64,000 bases of DNA, taken from assembly GCF_024171995.1 (NCBI RefSeq), contig NZ_JAMTCT010000005.1, forward strand, positions 310,001 through 374,000, read 5' to 3'. The stretch comes from Promicromonospora umidemergens (GTDB lineage: Bacteria; Actinomycetota; Actinomycetes; Actinomycetales; Cellulomonadaceae). The notes beneath the pieces are model-generated. The model saw only the letters and a program-made list of their open reading frames with translations. It was not told the DNA's origin and searched no databases. The translations under genes and the position numbers were made by a program. Below, one piece after another: positions 27,291 through 36,218 of this stretch (the first letter of the stretch is position 1; each line of letters opens with the position of its first letter).

Positions 27291-28244
27291 CTAGCGACGA
27301 GGCCTACCGGCCGGTGCCACCTGTTTCGCGGTAGGAGCGAGGCCTCGCGCGGAGACTATGACGTTGCTGAGGACGATCAGCCCGATCCCGGTCCACTCGT
27401 GGAGGTCGAGGGACTGGTGGAGCAAGAGCCAGCCGGCAAGAGCGGCCCAGACGGGGTTGATGCTGGTGAAGGTGCCGAACATCTGGGCCGGGACCCGGCG
27501 CAGAGCGAGCAGGTCGGCGACATAGGGCGCGATGGAGGACATCAGCCCACAGGCGACCGCCAAGGTGATCGCCATGACGGTGGGGGTGTGGACGGCGAAC
27601 CACACCACCAGGATCGGGGTCCAGGCGGTGGCGGTGATCAGGCTCGCTACGGCGGTTCCTTCCAGGCCGGGCAGGCGCTGGCCGAGCGTGCGGTTGAGCA
27701 GGACGTAGGAACCCCAGGCGACCGCAGCGAGCAGCGCCAAGGAGACGCCGATGACGTCGGTGGTGGGACCAGGGTTGGTCAGGACCACCACGCCGACGCC
27801 GGCCAGCACGGCGCAACCGATGTCGAGCAGCCGTCGCGAACTGGCGACGGCGACAGCTAGCGGACCAAGGAATTCGAGCGTGACGGCCAGGCCGAGCCCG
27901 ATACGGTCGATCGCGGCATACAGGCTCAGGTTCATCGTGCTGAACACGACCACCAGGCCAAGGATCGGCCACCACTGGTCCCGGCTCAGGCCACGCAACC
28001 TGGGACGCACGATCGGCGTCAGGACGAGGGCGGTCACGATCTGACGTACCGCGACCACGCCCACGGCGCCGATGGCGGGGAACGCTGTCGCCCCCAGTGC
28101 CGCGCCCGTCTGGTTCGACGCCGAGCTGATGAGCATCATCACGATGCCCGCCCCCCGCTGACGGGAGGTCGCCGTCGAGGACGACAGCTGCGGGGCAGCT
28201 GCTGTCGATGGGGAACGGCCTTCCGGCGCGTCGAGGACATTCAT
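27291..28244 (-). CDS. EamA/DMT-family exporter
   Basis: 317 aa, ten predicted membrane helices in two EamA repeats. Visible helices include GIVMMLISSASNQTGAALGA, LGLVVVFSTMNLSLYAAI, LEFLGPLAVAVASS, VLAGVGVVVLTNPG, VSLALLAAVAWGSYVLL and GTFTSINPVWAALAGWLLL. RhtA/YddG-type members export amino acids or small metabolites. The ATG at 28244 was chosen over upstream codons because the hydrophilic N-terminus MNVLDAPEG is a plausible start. It is divergent from a LysR gene with a palindrome between them, so it is probably that regulator's target. Confidence 0.85.
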   Translation of the reverse strand: MNVLDAPEGRSPSTAAAPQLSSSTATSRQRGAGIVMMLISSASNQTGAALGATAFPAIGAVGVVAVRQIVTALVLTPIVRPRLRGLSRDQWWPILGLVVVFSTMNLSLYAAIDRIGLGLAVTLEFLGPLAVAVASSRRLLDIGCAVLAGVGVVVLTNPGPTTDVIGVSLALLAAVAWGSYVLLNRTLGQRLPGLEGTAVASLITATAWTPILVVWFAVHTPTVMAITLAVACGLMSSIAPYVADLLALRRVPAQMFGTFTSINPVWAALAGWLLLHQSLDLHEWTGIGLIVLSNVIVSARGLAPTAKQVAPAGRPRR

Positions 28245-28271
28245 GCGTCGACCGTAGGAGCGGACTAGCCA

Positions 28272-28284
28272 TGCACCTAGTGCA
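28272..28284. promoter_or_regulatory. LysR-type operator between EamA and LysR genes
   Basis: TGCAC-CTA-GTGCA is perfectly symmetrical apart from its centre. It is located 28 bp from the exporter start and just upstream of the LysR gene's TACGCT -10 box (28301-28306). Confidence 0.6.
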
Positions 28285-28312
28285 GGATTCGACGCTGCCA
28301 TACGCTCAGGTT

Positions 28313-29176
28313 ATGGAGTGGAGTCTTCGAGAGCTGCGGTTCTTCGTTGCTGCCGCGGAGGAGGGTTCTTTTACCGATGCCGCGGCGCGGTTGTACGTCT
28401 CGCAAGCCGCGGTGTCGCGCACGGTGGCGGGGCTGGAGAGGACGGTCGGGGACCGGCTGCTGCGCAGGGTGCCGCGAGGATGTGAGCTGACCAGCACCGG
28501 GCAGCAGCTGCTTCCTCATGCGCGACGGGTCCTGTCCGAGGCGGCGCGCTTCACAGAGTTCTTGACGTCGCGCCACGGCACCCTGCGGCTCGGGTACGCC
28601 TGGGCGGCCCTCGGACGGCACACCGCGCCGTTGCAACGAGCCTGGGCCAAGGAGCACGAAGCAATCGAGCTGGAGCTCGTCCGGCACAACCTGCCGTCGG
28701 CAGGTCTGGCCGAGGGCCTCTGCGATGTCGCGGTCGTGAGACGGCCCGTCGACGAGAAGCGCTTCGAATCGATAGTGGTCGGGCTGGAACGACGCCTGGT
28801 CGCGTTCGCCTCCGACGACGCGCAATGGTCCAGGCGCCGCCAGGTGAGCATGACCGAGATCGGTGACCGGGTCGTGATCATCGATCCCCGCGTCGGGACG
28901 ACCAACAGCCAGCTGTGGCTGGGCGACGACCACCAGCCCCAGTTCATCGAGGCCTCCGACGTCGACGGCTGGCTCGACGCCATCGCCGCGGGCCGCGGCG
29001 TCGGAACGACGGCCGAGGCCACTGCCCACCATCACCCTCGGCCCGGTGTCACCTACCGGCCGATCAAGGACGGACCGCGGATCGCGGTACGGCTGGCGTG
29101 GTGGCGAGACGACCCACCGGCCGGGCTCAACGATCTGATCAGCGCCGTCACCACGGTGTACGCGACCGAACGGTAG
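28313..29176 (+). CDS. LysR-family transcriptional regulator
   Basis: 287 aa. A canonical N-terminal HTH is present (LRELRFFVAAAEEGSFTDAA, then LYVSQAAVSRTVAGLERTVG). A short type 2 periplasmic-binding-like effector domain follows (TLRLGYAWAALGRHTAPLQR, GLCDVAVVRRPVD). The ATG at 28313 lies 6 nt after TACGCT, so it is probably leaderless. It is divergent from the EamA exporter and shares a TGCAC-N3-GTGCA operator with it, consistent with effector-dependent control of export and of its own gene. Confidence 0.9.
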   Translation: MEWSLRELRFFVAAAEEGSFTDAAARLYVSQAAVSRTVAGLERTVGDRLLRRVPRGCELTSTGQQLLPHARRVLSEAARFTEFLTSRHGTLRLGYAWAALGRHTAPLQRAWAKEHEAIELELVRHNLPSAGLAEGLCDVAVVRRPVDEKRFESIVVGLERRLVAFASDDAQWSRRRQVSMTEIGDRVVIIDPRVGTTNSQLWLGDDHQPQFIEASDVDGWLDAIAAGRGVGTTAEATAHHHPRPGVTYRPIKDGPRIAVRLAWWRDDPPAGLNDLISAVTTVYATER

Positions 29177-29284
29177 AGCGCAGGGCCGTGGAGACCGGGC
29201 CGGGTTACCGTCGAGGCTGCGATCTGGGCACGCCCTGGTGGCGCTGCCTCAGATCGTCCCCCTCCGTCGCAGAGGCCGGCTGGG

Positions 29285-30208
29285 TCAGCCCTGGTGGGGG
29301 CGCAAACCGATCTCGGTGAGCCGCCGGCCGCGGCGACGCAGCAGAGACTGGAACGACGAGGCGAGCGCTGATGGTGACCGGTCGGGCCAGCAGGCTCCGA
29401 TCTGCCTGACTGCCTCGGGGTCGGTGATCGGGATCTCGGCGCACCCTGGAGCGCCGTGGGGGTCGCGTGGGGCGACGCTCACCCCCAGCCCAGCGGAGAC
29501 AAGACCGCGCAGAGTGGCAAGATCGTCGCCCTCGAACCTGACCTCCGGCGTGAAGCCGGCGGCGGCCGCGAGGTCGTCGAGGTAGGTGCGCATGCCGTAG
29601 CCGGGCTTCATGCAGACGAACGTTTCTGAGGCTGTCTCCTCGAAGGTGACCTTGGCCCGGGTGGCGAGGCGGTGACCGCGCGGCACGACCAGCACGAGGG
29701 GCTCTGCGTGGAGCCGCAGGGTAGTGAGGTCGGAACGTTCCGCCAGGGGCGAGACGAGGGCGATCTCAGCAAGTCCGTCGTCCAGAGCCTCCAGGCAGCG
29801 TGGGCGAGAGGTCTGGATCAGCTCGAAGGTGACACCGGGATGGTCCTGGAGGAACGCCTTGACGAGGGCGGGTACCACTCGCTCACCCAGGGTGCTCTGG
29901 AAGGCCAGGGTGAGGGTGCCACGGGCGCCCGCCTCCTGGGAACGGACGGACTCGACACCGGCGGTGGCCGCGGCGATGACGGCCGCAGCGTGCGGCACGA
30001 GCGCTCCACCGGCAGGGGTGAGGCGCAGGGAACGGCCGTGTCGTTCCACGACAGGCACGCCGAGCTCCATGCCGAGCCGGGTCAGGATGCGGCTCACGGT
30101 CGGCTGCGGCATCTGGAGGATTTCGGCGGCCGCAGTGGCTTGGCCGGTCTCGGCGAGCGCGGCGAGCACCGGCAACATCGGCAGCACTCTGCGGGTCGTG
30201 GAATCCAT
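29285..30208 (-). CDS. LysR-family transcriptional regulator
   Basis: 307 aa. The HTH is MLPVLAALAETGQATAAAEI then LQMPQPTVSRILTRLG, followed by a full effector domain. That domain has TLTLAFQSTLGERVVPALVK, EIALVSPLAERSDL, LVLVVPRGHRLATRA, and GDDLATLRGLVSAGLGVSVA. This is the usual two-lobe co-inducer fold. It is divergent from a major facilitator gene with 84 bp between starts. That gap has ATGCAT repeats (30229-30234 and 30250-30255) that could be its binding sites. The transporter is the likely regulated gene. Confidence 0.9.
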   Translation of the reverse strand: MDSTTRRVLPMLPVLAALAETGQATAAAEILQMPQPTVSRILTRLGMELGVPVVERHGRSLRLTPAGGALVPHAAAVIAAATAGVESVRSQEAGARGTLTLAFQSTLGERVVPALVKAFLQDHPGVTFELIQTSRPRCLEALDDGLAEIALVSPLAERSDLTTLRLHAEPLVLVVPRGHRLATRAKVTFEETASETFVCMKPGYGMRTYLDDLAAAAGFTPEVRFEGDDLATLRGLVSAGLGVSVAPRDPHGAPGCAEIPITDPEAVRQIGACWPDRSPSALASSFQSLLRRRGRRLTEIGLRPHQG

Positions 30209-30292
30209 GACCTCAGCCTATGCACCCATGCATACATAGGCGGAGTTAGATGCATTGGACGCACATGTTGGGCGTGCCTAGCGTGGCATGGC

Positions 30293-31588
30293 ATGAGGGA
30301 GAAGAGGCGCGGCGACGTGATGCGCGGCCACACCCGGAACGGGTCGTACCGGCGTGTGTTGTTCGCTCTCGGCGCGGTGGGTATGACGACGTTCGCCCAG
30401 CTGTACTACCCCCAGGCGCTGATCCCGGCGATCAGCCGGGACCTGGACGTGACGGCGGCGGACGCCGCGCTGACCATCTCCGGCGCGACGGTCGGGCTCG
30501 CGTTGGCGGTGCTGGGCTGGTCCTGGGTCGCGGACCGGTTCGGGCGGGGGCCCGTGTTGAAGGTCGCCCTGATCGCCTCGGTCGTTCTCGGTCTGCTGGT
30601 GCCGTTCGCTCCGTCGTTCGAGGTACTGATCGGTTTGCGGGTCCTGCAAGGGGTGGCTCTGGGTGGGACGCCGGCGTTGGCGTTGACCTACCTGGCGGAA
30701 GAGGTCGATCGGCGCGATGCGATGGCGGCAGCAGGAACGTACATCTCCGGAACGGTGCTCGGCGGGCTCGCCGGACGGTTGATCGCCGCCCCGGTGAGCG
30801 GCCTGATCGACTGGCGTGCCGGGGCTCTGGTGGTCGCCGCGCTCACTGCTCTCGGGGCTCTGCTCGCGGTCCTGTTGCTGCCCGCTGCACGAAACTTCCG
30901 TCGGCCGGCCAGGTCCGGGCGCGGCTCACTGCGGGCCGGGGTGGCCGCCAGCCTGAAGAATCCGGCATTGCTGGTCCTCTACGCCCAAGCGTTCCTGCTG
31001 ATGGGCGCACACGTGGCGATGTACAACTACTTGGGCTACCGGCTGGAGCAGCCGCCGTTCGACCTGGCGCCCGCAGTGACCGCGGTGATCTTCCTCGCCG
31101 GGCTCTCGGGCGCAGTCTCGGCCCGTGTCACGGGCCGGCTGGCGTCGCGGTACGGACGGCGACCTGTGCTGCTTTGGTCCTCGGCAACGATGGCAGCAGG
31201 CGCGGCACTGACGATCCCCGACTGGCTCCCCACCGTGCTGCTCGGCCTGCTGATCTTTACCACCGCCTACTTCTCGGCCCACACGATCGCCTCCGGCTGG
31301 GTCGGACCGACCGCGACCACCGGCACCGCTCAGGCCACGTCGCTGTACACGCTGTTCTACTACGCCGGTTCCAGCCTCGTCGGCTGGCTCGGCGGGTTCG
31401 CGTTCGATCTCGGTTGGACTGCCACTGCGACGATGCTGACCGCGATCGTGCTGACCGCGTTCGCGTGCGTCTGCATGACCCTGCTCGGACGTCGACGACT
31501 GTTCGGAGCAGTGCCCACCGAGATCGCTGCACCGCTCGTCCGCGCGAGGCCATATGGGGCCACCCGTTCACAGGCGGTCCACCTCTGA
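30293..31588 (+). CDS. Major facilitator superfamily transporter (YnfM-like)
   Basis: 431 aa with 12 predicted membrane helices. The loop 2-3 signature LGWSWVADRFGRGPVLKVAL is typical MFS, with a second copy in the C-half (GRLASRYGRRPVLLW). The opening helix FAQLYYPQALIPAISRDL resembles the YnfM/inner-membrane arabinose-type efflux group. The substrate is unknown. The ATG at 30293 is followed by a second in-frame ATG at 30320 that could be used instead. It is divergent from a LysR regulator and convergent with a second, unrelated MFS gene 51 bp downstream. Confidence 0.87.
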   Translation: MREKRRGDVMRGHTRNGSYRRVLFALGAVGMTTFAQLYYPQALIPAISRDLDVTAADAALTISGATVGLALAVLGWSWVADRFGRGPVLKVALIASVVLGLLVPFAPSFEVLIGLRVLQGVALGGTPALALTYLAEEVDRRDAMAAAGTYISGTVLGGLAGRLIAAPVSGLIDWRAGALVVAALTALGALLAVLLLPAARNFRRPARSGRGSLRAGVAASLKNPALLVLYAQAFLLMGAHVAMYNYLGYRLEQPPFDLAPAVTAVIFLAGLSGAVSARVTGRLASRYGRRPVLLWSSATMAAGAALTIPDWLPTVLLGLLIFTTAYFSAHTIASGWVGPTATTGTAQATSLYTLFYYAGSSLVGWLGGFAFDLGWTATATMLTAIVLTAFACVCMTLLGRRRLFGAVPTEIAAPLVRARPYGATRSQAVHL

Positions 31589-31639
31589 GGCTGGCGACGC
31601 CTCGCTTCTGCCGCCCCTACCGGCCTCATGCTTGTGGGT

Positions 31640-32824
31640 TCAGGCGTGAGCCGATGCCGGGCGCTTGCCGAAGGCGCGCATGGCGAGGGCGCCCACCACG
31701 GGCCCTGGTGCCAGGAGGAGGAAGGCGTACTGCCAGCCGACTGCGTCAGCCGCGATCGGGACCAGATTGATGGTCAGGACCGTGATGAGGAAGCCGATCG
31801 CAGTCTGCGCGGTCAGCGCCGTGCCGACATAGCGTTGGTCGACGACCTCGCTCAGTGCTGTCGAGAAGACGCCGGAGTCCGCGATCACTGATGCCCCCCA
31901 CACCATCAGGAACGCGACCAGGGCGGGCCAGGGAGCCAGGTAGAAGAGGGGCGACAGCAGGCAGCACGATCCGCTGACGACGAGGGCGGTGCCGGCGGTA
32001 CGCGCCCGGCCGAACCTGTCGGCTGCCCACCCGCCGAGGAGGGAGCCGGCCAGGCCTGCCGCGCCGATCGCCGTGAAGGTGAGGAGCCCGGCGGCCTCCC
32101 CGTGGGCCGGCGCAGCGGCGAGGATGAACGCCGCCATCCAGGTCCACAGGGCGTACAGCTCCCACATGTGCCCGAAGTAGCCGAGGTTCGCGTCCCGCGG
32201 CTGAGGCCGGCGGAACATCTCCAGGACGTAGCGCGGGTGCGGGCGGCTGCCGGAGGAGGTGTGCGGGCCGGAGCGGACCAGCGCGGTCGCGACGATCGCC
32301 GCCGCGACGCCGAGACCTGAGGCCGTCAGGAGCACGTTCTGCCACGGCAAGGTCCCGGACGCGTTGACCAGGTGCGGCAGGGCAGAGCCCACGGTGAGCG
32401 CTCCGACGAGCACGCCGAGCGCGAGGCCCCTGCCGGTGGACCCGAACCAGGACGTCATGAGCTTCATGCCGACGGGGTAGACCCCGGCAAGGAAGAACCC
32501 CGTGACGAATCGCAGCGCCACCGCGGGCCCGAAGTCGCTGACGAACAGGGCGATCGTCGCAGTAGCGGCAGCAGCGCCGGCTGCGGAAGCCGCCAGCAGA
32601 TGCTGCGGCGGTAGCCGGTCGGGCAGGTTGAGCACCGCGGACGTGAGCGCACCAACGACGAAACCGAGCTGTACCGCCGCGGTGAGCCAGCCGGCTTGCG
32701 CTCCGTCCAGGTGCCAGGTCTCTCGCAGCGTCGGCAGGACGGCGGAGGCGGAGAACCACATGGCCATGGCGAGGACCTGGGTCGTCGCGATCAGTCCTAG
32801 CTGGGCGTATGGCCTGCGGTGCAT
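31640..32824 (-). CDS. Major facilitator superfamily transporter
   Basis: 394 aa, 12 predicted helices. It opens LIATTQVLAMAMWFSASAVL. The membrane segments are clear (LGFVVGALTSAVLNLPDR, FVTGFFLAGVYPVGMKLM), and the C-terminal half has LLGGWAADRFGRARTAGTAL as the MFS signature. PVGMKLMTSWFGSTGRGLAL resembles the nitrate/nitrite-porter-like branch, but the substrate cannot be assigned. The ATG at 32824 begins the hydrophobic domain directly; longer in-frame codons would cross the operators. It is divergent from a TetR gene with two related palindromes between them, so it is most likely repressed by that TetR and induced by its own substrate. Confidence 0.87.
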   Translation of the reverse strand: MHRRPYAQLGLIATTQVLAMAMWFSASAVLPTLRETWHLDGAQAGWLTAAVQLGFVVGALTSAVLNLPDRLPPQHLLAASAAGAAAATATIALFVSDFGPAVALRFVTGFFLAGVYPVGMKLMTSWFGSTGRGLALGVLVGALTVGSALPHLVNASGTLPWQNVLLTASGLGVAAAIVATALVRSGPHTSSGSRPHPRYVLEMFRRPQPRDANLGYFGHMWELYALWTWMAAFILAAAPAHGEAAGLLTFTAIGAAGLAGSLLGGWAADRFGRARTAGTALVVSGSCCLLSPLFYLAPWPALVAFLMVWGASVIADSGVFSTALSEVVDQRYVGTALTAQTAIGFLITVLTINLVPIAADAVGWQYAFLLLAPGPVVGALAMRAFGKRPASAHA

Positions 32825-32853
32825 AAGTCCTCCTGTGCGTGCACTCCTTCGTG

Positions 32854-32869
32854 CAGACAGATCTGTCTG
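32854..32869. promoter_or_regulatory. TetR operator 1 (perfect 16-bp palindrome)
   Basis: CAGACAGATCTGTCTG lies 30 bp upstream of the MFS start. It shares CAGA(T/C)CTGTCTG with the second site. Confidence 0.75.
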
Positions 32870-32902
32870 ACGCAGGCTATGCGCAGGGTCCCACTTTGTC
32901 GA

Positions 32903-32916
32903 ACAGACCTGTCTGT
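32903..32916. promoter_or_regulatory. TetR operator 2
   Basis: ACAGAC-CT-GTCTGT is located 15 bp upstream of the TetR start. Two related palindromes ~48 bp apart in one divergent promoter suggest dual binding. Confidence 0.7.
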
Positions 32917-32930
32917 CCGATACTGCGGTG

Positions 32931-33512
32931 ATGGAAGCGAGCGAGGGTTCACCGCAGCCGGTCGAACGGCTGCTCGCCACGGCGGACAGGCTGTTCTATG
33001 CGGAGGGGATCCGCGCGGTGGGAATCGACCGGATCCTCGCGGAGAGCCGGGTGGCCAAGTCGACCCTCTACGCCCATTTCCGCACCAAGGAGGATCTGGT
33101 CGCGAAGTACCTCCACCGGCGCAGCGACACCACCAGGACGCGAGTGACGCAGGCGGTGGAAGCCCGAGCGGAACAGTCGCCGACGGCTCGGATCCTCGCC
33201 GCGTTCGAGGTCTTCGACGAGCTGTTCTCCGAGCCGGGCTTCCGCGGCTGCCCGTTCGCGAACGCCTCGGCCGAGTATCCGCACCATGCGGGGATCCAGG
33301 CTGCGATCGCCGACGACCGTGCCTGGCTTCCTGCGTTGTTCTCTCGCGTCCTGGCGCCCGTCGCAGGCGAGGCCGGCAGCGGTCTCGCTGCTGCGCTGGT
33401 GCAGCTGTACGACGGCGCGGTCGCCGGCGCGCACCTTGATCGAGCGGCCGACAGCGCCATCACGGCCGCGCGCACCGCGCGAGCTCTGCTGGCGGCCTAC
33501 GAGATTCCCTGA
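32931..33512 (+). CDS. TetR-family transcriptional regulator
   Basis: 193 aa. The HTH is LFYAEGIRAVGIDRILAES then RVAKSTLYAHFRTKEDLVAK. The C-terminal domain (EPGFRGCPFANASAEYPHHA) carries the GCPF motif common in the TetR_C subgroup with a conserved Cys. Two palindromes in the intergenic region, one beside its own start, point to autoregulation and repression of the divergent MFS transporter. GTG 32928 directly precedes the chosen ATG 32931 and could be the real start. Confidence 0.88.
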   Translation: MEASEGSPQPVERLLATADRLFYAEGIRAVGIDRILAESRVAKSTLYAHFRTKEDLVAKYLHRRSDTTRTRVTQAVEARAEQSPTARILAAFEVFDELFSEPGFRGCPFANASAEYPHHAGIQAAIADDRAWLPALFSRVLAPVAGEAGSGLAAALVQLYDGAVAGAHLDRAADSAITAARTARALLAAYEIP

Positions 33513-33598
33513 CCGCCCCCGGAGCTCGAGACGCAGAGCTCCTCTCTATTTCCGTACTGCGTCCAGGCGCCGGCACCCATGGGCCGAAACGCGGAGCG

Positions 33599-33632
33599 CA
33601 GGAATCGGTACGACGTCGCGTACCGATTCCTG
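33599..33632. terminator. Bidirectional terminator between TetR and hydrolase genes
   Basis: A perfect 14-bp stem (33599-33612 with 33619-33632, 6-nt loop) lies between two convergent genes. Weak T enrichment follows on the plus strand (TGCTTCTC). Confidence 0.7.
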
Positions 33633-33654
33633 CTTCTCGCCGAACTGCCTGGGC

Positions 33655-34284
33655 CTACTTGGTGTCCCGCCCTCGAGCAGCCGACTCGATGAGGTTGTCT
33701 CCTGCGAGAGCGTTCTCGGACTTCACGGCTTCGGTCCAGACGCTCGTCGTGGCGACCGCGGCCCAGTTGGAGTTCAGGAGGGCCATGATCGTCTCGTGCA
33801 CCTGCTTTGCCGGTGCGGAACCGGCGGCGTTCACGATGTCGATGGCGCCGGTCGCATCCGACAGCACCTCGACGGTGATTCCGAGGGGCTCCGCCGCCGC
33901 GGCGGAACCGATGACACAGTTGTTCGTCATGTAGCCCACGATGGTGACCGTGTCGATCTGGCGCTCGCGCAGCCACTCCTCGAGGCCGGTGCTCGCGAAG
34001 ATGCTGGCGAAGGGCTTCGTGAAGCGGTGCGCCGCGTTGTCGGCGCGCTTGGCGATCTCCGGGTGCAGCTCGAAGGTCGGCGATTCCGGGGCGAAGACCG
34101 GGAAGCCTGCGGGGGCCTGGTGCTGCACGACGACGGCCGGGATACCGGCCTGCTCGGCTGCGTCCATCGCCTCGGCGATGCGGGCGACCGATTCATCGCG
34201 TGCGGGGTACTGGATGGGCAGCAGTCCTTCGAAGTATTCCTGCTGGGCGTCGATGACGACCAGGGCGCGGCGGGGTGCTGGCAT
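33655..34284 (-). CDS. Isochorismatase-like cysteine hydrolase
   Basis: 209 aa. The catalytic triad expected for the family is visible: Asp in ALVVIDAQQEYF (~12), Lys in HRFTKPFASIF, and the nucleophile Cys in GYMTNNCVIGSAAAA. The latter is followed by the family's usual Asp-containing strand (VEVLSDATGAID). Such enzymes hydrolyse nicotinamide, carbamoyl or related amide/ester bonds; the substrate here is unknown. The gene lies 53 bp downstream of the LLM oxidoreductase gene in the same direction, so the two probably form one transcript. Confidence 0.85.
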   Translation of the reverse strand: MPAPRRALVVIDAQQEYFEGLLPIQYPARDESVARIAEAMDAAEQAGIPAVVVQHQAPAGFPVFAPESPTFELHPEIAKRADNAAHRFTKPFASIFASTGLEEWLRERQIDTVTIVGYMTNNCVIGSAAAAEPLGITVEVLSDATGAIDIVNAAGSAPAKQVHETIMALLNSNWAAVATTSVWTEAVKSENALAGDNLIESAARGRDTK

Positions 34285-34337
34285 GGGATCTCCTTGGTTG
34301 GTGCGGCGGGGTGGACTCCGGCGGGTGCCGGAAGGAT

Positions 34338-35420
34338 TCAGGGGTGCGTGGGCATCCCGTAGTGCGCGGCGAGGAGCTTGACGGTGCGCTCGTCGGCGCC
34401 GCGGGAGTGGGTGCCGAGCACGACCATGACCTCATCGACGTCGGTCTGCTCGTGAAGATCTTCGAGACGCTGGGCCACGGTCTCAGCCGTTCCGGCGTAG
34501 CTGCGGTTCGTGTACATGTCCAGGACCGCCCGCTCCTGCGCTGTCGCGGGATGTGCTGCGACGTCTTCGGGCGAGAGGAGTGTGTACGGTTCCCGCTTGA
34601 ACATGCGCAGCATCGCCATCGCTGCGGTCGAGGCTTCACGCTTGGCCTCGGCGGCGTCCTCTGCGACCACCGCGCTCACGCTCACCAAGGAGTAGGGGTG
34701 GTCGAGCACCTCTGAGGGCGCGAAGTTCTCGCGGTAGACGCGCATGGCCGTGGTGACATCGGCGTCGCCGAACTGCAGTGCGAACGCGTAGGGGCGGCCG
34801 AGTCGTGCTGCGAGGTGCGCGGAGTACGGCGAGGACCCGAGGATCCACACCTGCGGGTAGGTCGCCAGGGCCGGCACCAGGTTCTGCGCGTTCTGCCATG
34901 GGCCGGGCACCGCGTGCACCTCGTGGTAGGGATGGCCGGCCGGGAAGTCGTCGGTGAGGAAGCCCAGCAGCTCTGCGACCTGCTGCGGGAAGGCGTCGTT
35001 CGCCCCGGCTCCGCGGCGCAGTGCCGCGGCGGTCGCGCCGTCGGTTCCCGGAGCCCGCCCCAGCCCGAGGTCGATCCGCCCCGGGGCGAGGGCGTCGAGC
35101 ATCCCGAACTGTTCCGCGATCACCAGAGGGGCATGGTTCGGCAGCATCACCCCACCCGCGCCGAGTCGGATGTGCTCGGTCTCCGCGGTGAGCCGGGCGA
35201 TCATCAGCGGCGGAGAAGCGACGGACAGGGCGGGCATCGCGTGGTGCTCCGACATCCAGAACCGGTGATAGCCGGAGCGATCCGCGGCCCTGGCGACGCG
35301 AATGGTGTCGGCGAGCCCTTCTTCGGCAGTGCGACCGACGCCGGGGCCGCCCCCGGTGTGTACGGACAGGGCGAACGGAGCGGAACCGAACATCGGAGCG
35401 GATCTCAAACCAAACCTCAC
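34338..35420 (-). CDS. LLM-class flavin-dependent oxidoreductase
   Basis: 360 aa, a TIM-barrel of the bacterial luciferase superfamily. Key landmarks are RFWMSEHHAMPALSVASPPL, HIRLGAGGVMLPNHAPLVIA, and GRIDLGLGRAPGTD. The last two are strongly conserved in the MsnO8-type branch (often annotated as monooxygenases of unknown substrate). A reduced flavin cofactor is expected from the family. The start is GTG 35420 (VRFGLRS), with a later ATG at 35393 possible; neither has a strong site. It is followed by the isochorismatase-like gene and is divergent from a CGNR regulator, which is its likely controller. Confidence 0.85.
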   Translation of the reverse strand: MRFGLRSAPMFGSAPFALSVHTGGGPGVGRTAEEGLADTIRVARAADRSGYHRFWMSEHHAMPALSVASPPLMIARLTAETEHIRLGAGGVMLPNHAPLVIAEQFGMLDALAPGRIDLGLGRAPGTDGATAAALRRGAGANDAFPQQVAELLGFLTDDFPAGHPYHEVHAVPGPWQNAQNLVPALATYPQVWILGSSPYSAHLAARLGRPYAFALQFGDADVTTAMRVYRENFAPSEVLDHPYSLVSVSAVVAEDAAEAKREASTAAMAMLRMFKREPYTLLSPEDVAAHPATAQERAVLDMYTNRSYAGTAETVAQRLEDLHEQTDVDEVMVVLGTHSRGADERTVKLLAAHYGMPTHP

Positions 35421-35474
35421 TTCTCACGGCAATGATCGCAGTTTCGCGTGATGTCGAGCCTAGCAGCGGATCAC

Positions 35475-35494
35475 GGTAAGTCAACGCTGTTACC
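35475..35494. promoter_or_regulatory. Candidate operator at the CGNR gene promoter
   Basis: GGTAA-N10-TTACC arms overlap the TACCAT -10 box (35491-35496) of the CGNR gene and lie 55 bp from the divergent LLM start. Confidence 0.45.
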
Positions 35495-35503
35495 ATGAGA
35501 ACC

Positions 35504-36100
35504 ATGTTTGAGATGCCTCTTCCACCAAGCCCTGGCGCGCGGGAGCACAGCAGCATCGACCTGGTGAACAGCGAGCTCCACCTGCCCGGCGGGCGGGTCT
35601 ACGACGCCCTGAGCACCCCCGAGGCGACGACCGCCTGGCTCATCGAGCGCGGCCTCGTTGGCGAAGGGGCGTCGTTGCAGTCGTACTGCCAGAACCGGAT
35701 GGTCGGCCTCCGCGGCGACGTCCGGGAAGTCTTCGCGGCACGCGTCACGGGTGCCGCCGTCGATCCTCGGGCGCTCGCCGGGATCAACGCCGCCCTCGCC
35801 GCCGCCCCCCATGCGTCCCTGCTGCACTACGCCCCGGACGAGGGGTTCTTCCGCTCGATGGAGCACCCGGCCACCCGGCTCGTCGAGCACGCCATGTCCG
35901 TGGTCGCGGAAGACGCCGCAGCACTGCTCGCAAGCGACGCTGCTGGGCTGCTGGCGCAGTGCGAAGCGGAACCGTGCTCGCGGTTCCTGCTGAAGACCCA
36001 CGGCCGCAGGCAGTGGTGCTCGACCCGCTGCGGAGACCGGGTGCGCGCCGCGCGCTCGTACGCGCGCAAGAGAACGCAGATGAACCCGATGCCGAAGTGA
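35504..36100 (+). CDS. CGNR zinc-finger (ABATE-domain) regulator
   Basis: 198 aa. The N-terminal ABATE-type domain starts SSIDLVNSELHLPGGRVYDA and continues to about residue 140. The C-terminal zinc finger has CEAEPCSRFLL, then RRQWCSTRCGDRVRAARSYA, a Cys4 CGNR-type motif written here CGDR. These proteins are considered DNA-binding regulators. The start was set at ATG 35504, not 35495, because TACCAT (35491-35496) sits 7 nt before it, as in leaderless genes. It is divergent from the LLM/isochorismatase pair and is its probable regulator. Confidence 0.85.
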   Translation: MFEMPLPPSPGAREHSSIDLVNSELHLPGGRVYDALSTPEATTAWLIERGLVGEGASLQSYCQNRMVGLRGDVREVFAARVTGAAVDPRALAGINAALAAAPHASLLHYAPDEGFFRSMEHPATRLVEHAMSVVAEDAAALLASDAAGLLAQCEAEPCSRFLLKTHGRRQWCSTRCGDRVRAARSYARKRTQMNPMPK

Positions 36101-36116
36101 CGGAAGCCGTGACGGA

Positions 36117-36149
36117 AGTCCAGGCCAGAAACACTCTCTGACTCGGGCT
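36117..36149 (+). terminator. Hairpin after the CGNR gene
   Basis: A 13-position imperfect stem (36117-36129 with 36137-36149; two mismatches, two G-U) lies 17 bp after the stop. Its sequence is related to the perfect hairpin at 41834-41866. Confidence 0.45.
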
Positions 36150-36218
36150 CCCGCATCCTGAGCGGGCGACGGGAATCGGAGCCGCGCAATGAGCTTGGAA
36201 GCCCTGCCGGATGGCGTA

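Noticed and set aside
30250-31770. 506-codon plus frame overlapping both MFS genes
   Set aside because: Arg/Gly-rich alternate frame of the first MFS gene, with no membrane helices.
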